NCBI RefSeq assembly: GCF_029873215.1
Contig: NZ_CP123620.1
Span: 2,542,001-2,606,000, forward strand
Length of the DNA stretch: 64,000 nucleotides
From: Nocardioides sp. BP30
GTDB taxonomy: Bacteria; Actinomycetota; Actinomycetes; Propionibacteriales; Nocardioidaceae
Direction of reading: 5' to 3'
Shown here: positions 58,323-64,000 of the stretch, piece after piece
Position numbering within the stretch: the stretch's first letter is position 1
How the letters are laid out: every line of letters starts with the position of its first letter
The notes under the pieces: generated by a model
Told to the model about the DNA's origin: nothing
The model's database searches: none
Seen by the model: the letters and a program-made list of their open reading frames with translations, nothing else
Translations under genes and position numbers: made by a program

Positions 58323-59390
58323 ATGAGGATCGCAGTCACCGGCGCGAGCGGCAACGTGGGCACGGCGCTGGTTCGCGCCCTGCTGGGCCACGGACACGAG
58401 GTGGTCGGCATCGCGCGCCGCCCACCCGGTGAGGACAGCCCGTACGCCGCGGCGCGCTGGCATGCCATCGACCTCACCGACGCCGACGCCGACGCTCGCC
58501 TGGTCTCGGCCTTCGAGGGGGCCGACGCCGTCGTCCACCTCGTGTGGGGCTTCCAGCCGACCCATGACATCGACTACCTCGAGCGCGTCGACGTCGGCGG
58601 CACCAGCAAGGTGGTCGCCGCCGTGGTGGCGGCCGGCGTGCCGCACCTGGTGCACCAGTCGTCCCTGGGCACCTACTCGCCGGCACCGGCCGACGACCGG
58701 CCGGTGGACGAGTCGTGGGCACGCAACGGCATCGCCACCTCGACGTACAGCCGGCACAAGGTGAGCGCCGAGCAGCTTCTCGACCAGGTGGCGGCCGAGC
58801 ATCCCGCGCTGGTCATCACCCGCACCCGGCCGTCGTTGATCGGCCAGCGCACCAGTGCTTCGGGGCTGCTGCGCTACACCGTGCCCGCCTTCGTGCCGGC
58901 CATCGCGCTCAAGCGCGTCCCGCTGCTCCCGGTCGACGGTCGGCTGCGGTTGCAGTTCGTCCACGCCGACGATGTCGCCACGGGCATCCGGCTGGCGATC
59001 GAGCAGCGGGCCGCGGGGCCGTTCAACCTGGCGGCCGACGGTGTCCTGAGGGTCGAGGACCTGGCCGCGGTCCTCCGCGCCCGGCATGTCCAGGTGCCGC
59101 TGAGCACGCTGCGGCGGGTGGTGGACCTCAGCTGGCGGGCCCACCTGCAGCAGGTGGACGTCGGCTGGCTCGACCTGGCCTACGGCGTACCGCTCCTGGA
59201 CAGCACGCGGGCCCGGGTCGAGCTCGGCTGGTCGCCACAACGGACAGCGCACGAGGTGCTGGTGGAGACCGTCGAGGGCATGCGCGAGGCCGCCCACGAC
59301 GACACCCCGATCCTGCGCCGGCGCAGCCTCCGGGACAGCCTGGCACGCGCCTGGAGCGGCTCGCCCGTCGCGCACCGCCGCCAGCCCTGA
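58323..59390 (+). CDS. NAD-dependent epimerase/dehydratase family protein
   Basis: 355 residues. An extended-SDR Rossmann start (MRIAVTGASGNVGTALVRAL), a DLTD strand, VDVGGTSKVVAAVVAAGVPH (extended-SDR position), a STYSRHKVSAEQLL active-site region (Tyr-x3-Lys as YSRHK) and a long Arg/Ala-rich C-terminus (RRRSLRDSLARAWS) beyond the SDR core. It probably acts on a sugar nucleotide or related polar substrate. It precedes the carbonic anhydrase by 29 bp. Confidence 0.9.
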   Translation: MRIAVTGASGNVGTALVRALLGHGHEVVGIARRPPGEDSPYAAARWHAIDLTDADADARLVSAFEGADAVVHLVWGFQPTHDIDYLERVDVGGTSKVVAAVVAAGVPHLVHQSSLGTYSPAPADDRPVDESWARNGIATSTYSRHKVSAEQLLDQVAAEHPALVITRTRPSLIGQRTSASGLLRYTVPAFVPAIALKRVPLLPVDGRLRLQFVHADDVATGIRLAIEQRAAGPFNLAADGVLRVEDLAAVLRARHVQVPLSTLRRVVDLSWRAHLQQVDVGWLDLAYGVPLLDSTRARVELGWSPQRTAHEVLVETVEGMREAAHDDTPILRRRSLRDSLARAWSGSPVAHRRQP

Positions 59391-59419
59391 GCCGCGCTGG
59401 GCTGAGGCAGGATGTCCGC

Positions 59420-59935
59420 ATGACGCTGCTGCCCCTTCCGCACGCCCAGCCCCTCGTCCACGAGACGGCCTACCTCGCCCCGGGATCCTTCGTGATCGGT
59501 GCCGCCGAGGTCGGCCCCGCCGCAAGCATCTGGTTCAACGCCGTGGTGCGGGCCGACGCCGACACCATCTCCATCGGCGAGGGGAGCAACCTGCAGGACC
59601 TGGTGACGGCGCACGCCGACCCGGGTCGTCCGCTGCGCGTGGGCAGCAATGTCTCGGTCGGTCACGGTGCCGTGCTGCACGGCTGCGTGATCGAGGACGA
59701 CGTCCTGGTCGGGATGAACGCGACCGTCCTCAACGGGGCGGTGATCGGATCCGGGTCGATCGTGGCCGCCAACGCGCTGGTGCCCGAGGGCACGGTCGTC
59801 CCGCCCCGGTCGCTGGTGGCCGGCGTGCCGGCGAAGGTCCGCCGCGAGCTCGGCGAGGACGAGGTCGAGCTGATCCGGCTCAATGCCGAGCACTACCGCC
59901 ACCTCGCCCAGACCTACCGGGCGCCGACCGGTTGA
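59420..59935 (+). CDS. Gamma-class carbonic anhydrase-like hexapeptide protein
   Basis: 171 residues with the left-handed beta-helix hexapeptide pattern: SIWFNAVVRADADTISIGEG, NLQDLVTAHADPG, VSVGHGAVLHGCVIEDDVLVG and the metal His residues in SVGHGAVLHG. The C-terminal helix (LIRLNAEHYRHLAQTY) is typical. It may be an active carbonic anhydrase or a related acyl-hexapeptide protein of unknown activity. The gene ends 1 bp before the convergent GH18 gene. Confidence 0.92.
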   Translation: MTLLPLPHAQPLVHETAYLAPGSFVIGAAEVGPAASIWFNAVVRADADTISIGEGSNLQDLVTAHADPGRPLRVGSNVSVGHGAVLHGCVIEDDVLVGMNATVLNGAVIGSGSIVAANALVPEGTVVPPRSLVAGVPAKVRRELGEDEVELIRLNAEHYRHLAQTYRAPTG

Positions 59936-59936
59936 G

Positions 59937-61520
59937 CTACGGCTGCTGCTGGCCCGGCGTCGGCGTCGGCGAGCTGGAGCCGCTCAACGCGTCGGTGATC
60001 TCCTTCTCGGTCAGCGGTCGCCACGGCGCCGGTGCGTTGAGGGTCCCCGGCGTCGCAGGGCTGTCGCCCTGGGTCCACCACTGCGCGACGTAGGGCACGC
60101 CCTCGAAGAGCACCCGATCCCCGGCGTGGTAGGTCTTGTCGATCCTCCACGTCTGGTAGAAGCCCACCGGCATGGTCGGCGTGGGCTCCGGCGTCTCGCC
60201 GGGTAGCACGGGCCCGATCAGCGTCCACGGAGTGGCATCGCCGTTCTTCAGCGGGTTGTCGGGCACGTCGCCCGAGGTCCACCACTTCGCGACGTACACA
60301 TTGTGGTGCCACACGACGTGGGTGCCCTCGAGGTAGACCTGGTCGGGCTGCCAGATGCCGTACGGACTGGTCGCCGGATTGTCGCTCGGCACCACCGTCG
60401 GGTTGGTCGACGGGCGCGCCGAGGCCTTCGGTGTCGCCGAGACGATCGGATCCACGTGCGCACTGCCGCCGAGGGCCTCGGCGAAGTCACCGGCCTCCTG
60501 CTTCACCCCGCTGCAGGCGTCGGACACGATCGTGACGTCGGGATAGTTCGCGCCGCAGGGCCGATCGCGGTTCAGCGACCAGATCGAGAGCCGGCCGAGG
60601 CGGTGGGCGACGGCGAAGCTGCGCAGACGCTGCGCGTCCAGGAGTCCGAAGATCTCGCCGGCGCTGTCGTTCTGACCGATCATCGCCGTCGCGCCGACGC
60701 GCTGCCACGCGGCCACCGAGGTCAGGTCCTCGCCCGCCTTCGCCCACAGCGCGCGGACCTGGGCGTGCGCTGCGGTGAGGGACTCCTGGGCGGCCTCCCC
60801 CATCGTCTCGTTGCTCGGCAGGTCGGCGCCGTAGTCCATGGTCATCACGTTGACCCCGGCCAGGTCGACCTTGGCGGCGAGCATCGTCGAGACGGCGTTC
60901 TGGCCGGACTGCACCAGGCCCGCACGCGCCACCGGAAGCGTCAGCCAGACCTGGACGTGGGTGCTCTTCTGCAGCTCGGCGATGGCGGTGGCGCGGCGCT
61001 GGGCCGCGGCGGTGTCGTCGAGTGCGGCGCCTTCCAGGTCCAGATCGATCGCGTTCACGTGGTAGCGCGTGACGACCTCTTTGTAGGCGTTGAGCAGATC
61101 CGGCACCGAGGTGCACTTGACCGCGAGCTCGGTGTTGGCCTGGCCGCCGAAGGAGACGATCGCGGCGCCGCCCCGCTGCTGCAGCCGGGCGATGCGGCGA
61201 TCGAGGTCGAGCTGCTCGGCGGCGTCGTCCAGGGAGTACGCCGCTCCCCACGACGGCGCGCAGGCGCTGTGCGGGTCGGCGACCACGAACGCGAGCACCG
61301 CATCGCGGGAGGCGGCGTTCTGCGGGTCCTCGAAGGAGAGCTGCGGGGTCGCGGTGACGTCGACGTACCCGGCGAACCCGGTGTCGGCAGCCGCACCCAG
61401 AGCTCGGCTCTCCTGGAACCAGTTCCAGCCGCGCAGCGACGCGAAGACCAGGCCGAGAACGAGCACGCCCAGGATGCCGAGACGGGTCACCGAGAGTCGA
61501 CGCCCTTCGAACTGACCCAC
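59937..61520 (-). CDS. Membrane-anchored GH18 (chitinase-like) protein with two carbohydrate-binding modules
   Basis: 527 residues from the GTG at 61520, which has a good ggagg ribosome-binding site 7 bases upstream; longer frames would overlap the divergent gene. An N-terminal transmembrane anchor (LGILGVLVLGLVFASLRGW, residues 14-32) is followed by a GH18 barrel with the DxDxE motif IDLDLEG (Asp159, Asp161, Glu163). Two C-terminal chitin-binding-type modules (IWQPDQVYLEGTHVVWHHNV; WRIDKTYHAGDRVLFEG) each carry the WW/DNP patches. The signal anchor places the enzyme outside the membrane. Divergent from the GT2 gene. Confidence 0.9.
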   Translation of the reverse strand: MGQFEGRRLSVTRLGILGVLVLGLVFASLRGWNWFQESRALGAAADTGFAGYVDVTATPQLSFEDPQNAASRDAVLAFVVADPHSACAPSWGAAYSLDDAAEQLDLDRRIARLQQRGGAAIVSFGGQANTELAVKCTSVPDLLNAYKEVVTRYHVNAIDLDLEGAALDDTAAAQRRATAIAELQKSTHVQVWLTLPVARAGLVQSGQNAVSTMLAAKVDLAGVNVMTMDYGADLPSNETMGEAAQESLTAAHAQVRALWAKAGEDLTSVAAWQRVGATAMIGQNDSAGEIFGLLDAQRLRSFAVAHRLGRLSIWSLNRDRPCGANYPDVTIVSDACSGVKQEAGDFAEALGGSAHVDPIVSATPKASARPSTNPTVVPSDNPATSPYGIWQPDQVYLEGTHVVWHHNVYVAKWWTSGDVPDNPLKNGDATPWTLIGPVLPGETPEPTPTMPVGFYQTWRIDKTYHAGDRVLFEGVPYVAQWWTQGDSPATPGTLNAPAPWRPLTEKEITDALSGSSSPTPTPGQQQP

Positions 61521-61626
61521 ACGGCCCTCCAGATTTCTCCGCGGCTTCCGTTCATGTCCGCGCACTGCCTGCCGAACCTTTGAGATCGGTAGGGATCTCG
61601 GGCTTCGTAGGGGAATCGGAGAGAAA

Positions 61627-64000
61627 ATGAGCGGAGTCACCGGGGAGACACCTGTCCAGCCCGTGGGACCCCGGCGTCAGTGGGGCGCCGAGCGCCGGTC
61701 CGAGCCGATGCCCATCGTCCACCTCCAGCCCAGCATCGCCAAGCTGACGTGGGGGCGTGTCGCCATCGTAGTCACGATCACGTGCTGGGTGGGCTATGTC
61801 GTCTCGACAGTGGTCCGTCGTTTCCTCGACGACGGGGGCGGATTCCGCTTCACCATGGAGGCGGTCGGCTACCTGTCGGTGGTCACGTTCCTGACCTGGT
61901 CCGCCCTGATGTACCTGGTCGCCCGGCAGGGCGCGCTCCGCCGGTTCCGCGAGCACCGGCGCGTCCCCCGCGGCCTTCTCGACGCGCACTTCACCGACGA
62001 GCACGACGCGATGACCGTGCTGGTGCCCTCCTACGCCGAGGAGCCCGACGTCGTCCGGCTCACCCTGTGGAGCGCCGCCCTCCAGGAGTACCCCGACCTG
62101 CGCGTGGTCCTCCTCGTCGACGACCCGCCGTTCCCGACCGATCCGGAGGTCACGAAGCGGCTCGATCAGACCCGCGCGCTGGCCGAGGAGATCACCGAGA
62201 CGCTCACCAAGCCGCACGCGCGAGCACTCACCGCGTACCACGACGCCCGCACCCTGCTCGCCGACGAGGTGGTGGAGCGCGCCGGCGGCGACGCCGGGGC
62301 GCAGACCGGGCACGCCGGAGAGGCCGAGCCCACCGAGGCCGCTGAGCTCGACGAGAAGGCTGCCGCGCTCGCCCTGGCGACCCCCGATCCGAGCGGCTCC
62401 GGCGGCCCGGACGACCTGGACGACCTGGAGGCACTGCTGGAGCACGTCAGCGCACCGCTCCCGCTCGTCCGCCGGCTGGCCGAGGAGTACACGGCCGCGG
62501 CCGAGTGGCTCGAGCAGATGGGTACGACGGAGGTCGTGGCGGATCACGTCAGCGAGTTCTTCGTCGACCAGGTGCTGATGGGCCTGGCCAGCGAGCTGCG
62601 GCTGAGCCTGCTGGCCCTCGACGCGGTGCTCCTGCAGCGCGACGCGGAGCTGCCCGCCGTACGCCTGCTGGAGTTGCACCGCCGCCTCATCTGGATCTTC
62701 GGCGCACGCGTCGGCGTCTTCGAGCGCAAGCGCTACGCCTCGTTGTCCCAGGAGGCGAACAAGGCGATGAACATCAACTCCTACCTGGGCCTGATGGGCG
62801 GTCGCTGGCGGCCGACCGAGACGGCCGCCGGTGTGGAGTTGCGCCGCGTCGCGCCCACCGGCCCGCCCCAGCCGGGCGACCTGGACATCGAGAACACCAC
62901 CTACGTCCTGACCCTCGACGCCGACTCCCAGCTGCTGCGGGACTACTGCCTGCGCCTGGTCTACTTCCTCGAGCAGCCGGAGAACGAGAAGGTGGCGATC
63001 GTCCAGACGCCGTACTCCTCCTTCCGCGGTGCGCCGACGCGGATCGAGCGGATCGCCGGTGCGACCACCGACATCCAGCACATCCTGCACCAGGGCATGA
63101 CCGCCTACGACGCGACGTTCTGGGTGGGCGCCAACGCTGTCATCCGGCGCCGCGCGCTGGAGGACATCGTCGAGGTCGACACCGTCGGGGGTCACGAGAT
63201 CCGGACCTACATCCAGGACCGGACGGTCATCGAGGACACCGAGTCGAGCGTCGACATCGCCACCGCCGGCTGGCGACTGGTCAACTACCCCGAGCGCCTC
63301 AGCTACAGCGCCACCCCGCCCGACTTCGGCTCGCTGGTGGTCCAGCGGCGCCGATGGGCCAACGGCGGCCTGCTGATCCTGCCGAAGTTCTGGATGCAGC
63401 GCCGTCAGCGGGCAGCGGCGGGGCGCCCGCTCAAGCGCCTGGAGATCGCGCTGCGGGTCAACTACATGGCCTCGCTCGCCTGGGCCAGCCTCGGCCTGCT
63501 CTTCCTGCTGTTCTACCCGTACGACGGCCGGCTGCTCAGCCCGCTGGTGGTCGGCGCGGCGCTCCCCTACTTCATCGCCATGTCGAGCGACCTGAACTTG
63601 TGTGGTCACCGCTACCTGGACGTGTTCCGCATCTACGGCTTCAACCTCGTGCTGCTCCCGGTCAACCTGGCCGGCGTGCTCAAGTCGATCCAGCAGGCCT
63701 TCACCGGGGAGAAGATCCCGTTCGTCCGTACGCCGAAGGTGCGCAACCGGACCGCCTCCCCCGGGCTGTACGTCCTGGTGCCGTACCTGGTGGTGCTCTA
63801 CTCGCTGCTCACCGCCTGGCGCGACTACCACCACCACAACTGGCCGAACTTCGCCTTCGCCGTGTTCAACGCGGTCCTCGCCGCGGGGGCGATCCGGGCC
63901 TACATCGGGATCACCAACTCGCTGATCGACATGGGGATGGGCGTGGTCAACTGGCTGATGGTGCCCAAGCGCCGCCCCGTCGCAGCGGCGCCCACGCCGG
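61627..64000 (+). CDS. Membrane GT2 processive glycosyltransferase, cellulose-synthase-like (partial)
   Basis: Runs off the window; about 791 residues visible. Preceded by ggagag. Two N-terminal helices (47-65, 79-100) precede the GT-A domain: LLVDDPP (163-169, first Asp), a Pro/Ala/acidic and helical insert of about 250 residues, TLDADSQ (429-435, DxD), VIEDTESSV (534-542, the E/D catalytic motif) and QRRRWANG (573-580), the QxxRW signature of processive synthases. C-terminal helices follow. The combination suggests extracellular polysaccharide export, possibly poly-N-acetylglucosamine, with the divergent GH18 as a trimming partner (inference). Confidence 0.9.
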   Translation, partial: MSGVTGETPVQPVGPRRQWGAERRSEPMPIVHLQPSIAKLTWGRVAIVVTITCWVGYVVSTVVRRFLDDGGGFRFTMEAVGYLSVVTFLTWSALMYLVARQGALRRFREHRRVPRGLLDAHFTDEHDAMTVLVPSYAEEPDVVRLTLWSAALQEYPDLRVVLLVDDPPFPTDPEVTKRLDQTRALAEEITETLTKPHARALTAYHDARTLLADEVVERAGGDAGAQTGHAGEAEPTEAAELDEKAAALALATPDPSGSGGPDDLDDLEALLEHVSAPLPLVRRLAEEYTAAAEWLEQMGTTEVVADHVSEFFVDQVLMGLASELRLSLLALDAVLLQRDAELPAVRLLELHRRLIWIFGARVGVFERKRYASLSQEANKAMNINSYLGLMGGRWRPTETAAGVELRRVAPTGPPQPGDLDIENTTYVLTLDADSQLLRDYCLRLVYFLEQPENEKVAIVQTPYSSFRGAPTRIERIAGATTDIQHILHQGMTAYDATFWVGANAVIRRRALEDIVEVDTVGGHEIRTYIQDRTVIEDTESSVDIATAGWRLVNYPERLSYSATPPDFGSLVVQRRRWANGGLLILPKFWMQRRQRAAAGRPLKRLEIALRVNYMASLAWASLGLLFLLFYPYDGRLLSPLVVGAALPYFIAMSSDLNLCGHRYLDVFRIYGFNLVLLPVNLAGVLKSIQQAFTGEKIPFVRTPKVRNRTASPGLYVLVPYLVVLYSLLTAWRDYHHHNWPNFAFAVFNAVLAAGAIRAYIGITNSLIDMGMGVVNWLMVPKRRPVAAAPTP

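Noticed and set aside
1..64000. tRNA, rRNA or CRISPR array
   Set aside because: No cloverleaf or ribosomal segment was found by eye and no regular spacer-repeat pattern exists; the short tandem units found have no spacers. Short ncRNAs cannot be excluded without a covariance search.

Overview
The window is high-GC DNA (about 70% by eye outside one island) with many GTG starts, ATGA-type overlaps between neighbouring genes, and family content typical of Actinomycetota: F420/flavin-type LLM enzymes, alpha-E and circularly permuted ATP-grasp proteins, DUF222/HNH proteins and an actinobacterial-type LexA box. A Nocardioides-like member of the Nocardioidaceae fits best. This is an inference, since no rRNA, tRNA or marker gene is present.

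Layout. 1-13 kb: two cyclic-di-GMP genes (a GGDEF protein cut by the window edge and a GGDEF-EAL protein), an SDR, a maltokinase-cap-like protein, a secreted Ig-like protein, an HNH-repeat protein, a PPOX-fold/ThrE pair, a lipoprotein and MpaB-type oxygenase pair, and a three-gene cluster with four YbjQ-like domains. 11-24 kb: an old yellow enzyme, a YbdK-type ligase, a DEAD-box helicase, a secreted S53 peptidase, the conserved ATP-grasp/alpha-E/transglutaminase operon, and an ammonium transporter whose first pore histidine is glutamate. 23.9-29.7 kb: a tightly coupled operon of JetA (DUF3375), JetB (DUF4194) and JetC (SMC-like ATPase). These are the condensin subunits of a type I Wadjet system, but the JetD nuclease is absent: the next genes are an NAD(P)H-binding protein and a cation diffusion facilitator. 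31.5-37.8 kb: a DUF222/HNH gene behind a perfect LexA-type box, an LLM oxidoreductase, a secreted CocE-like hydrolase, an acetyltransferase and dtd.

37.9-47.0 kb is an accessory island with patches of much lower GC. It holds a truncated recombinase-like ORF, a 1922-residue RHS polymorphic-toxin-like protein with a Lys/Asn-rich tip, and a 69-residue ORF one base downstream of it (candidate immunity gene). It also holds a decayed second rhs 5' end inside a duplicated promoter segment, and three small membrane proteins that look like orphan immunity or cargo genes.

47-64 kb returns to ordinary chromosome. A GH3 glycosidase lies divergent from a ROK regulator, and a two-unit AsnC/Lrp regulator lies divergent from an MFS exporter. 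A TerC-family gene sits behind a yybP-ykoY-type manganese riboswitch whose aptamer stem competes with a hairpin covering the Shine-Dalgarno sequence. After an MBL hydrolase, an LLM enzyme, an epimerase and a gamma carbonic anhydrase, the window ends in a divergent pair: a GH18 protein and a membrane GT2 polysaccharide synthase cut by the edge. The most unusual systems are the JetABC-without-JetD operon and the RHS island.
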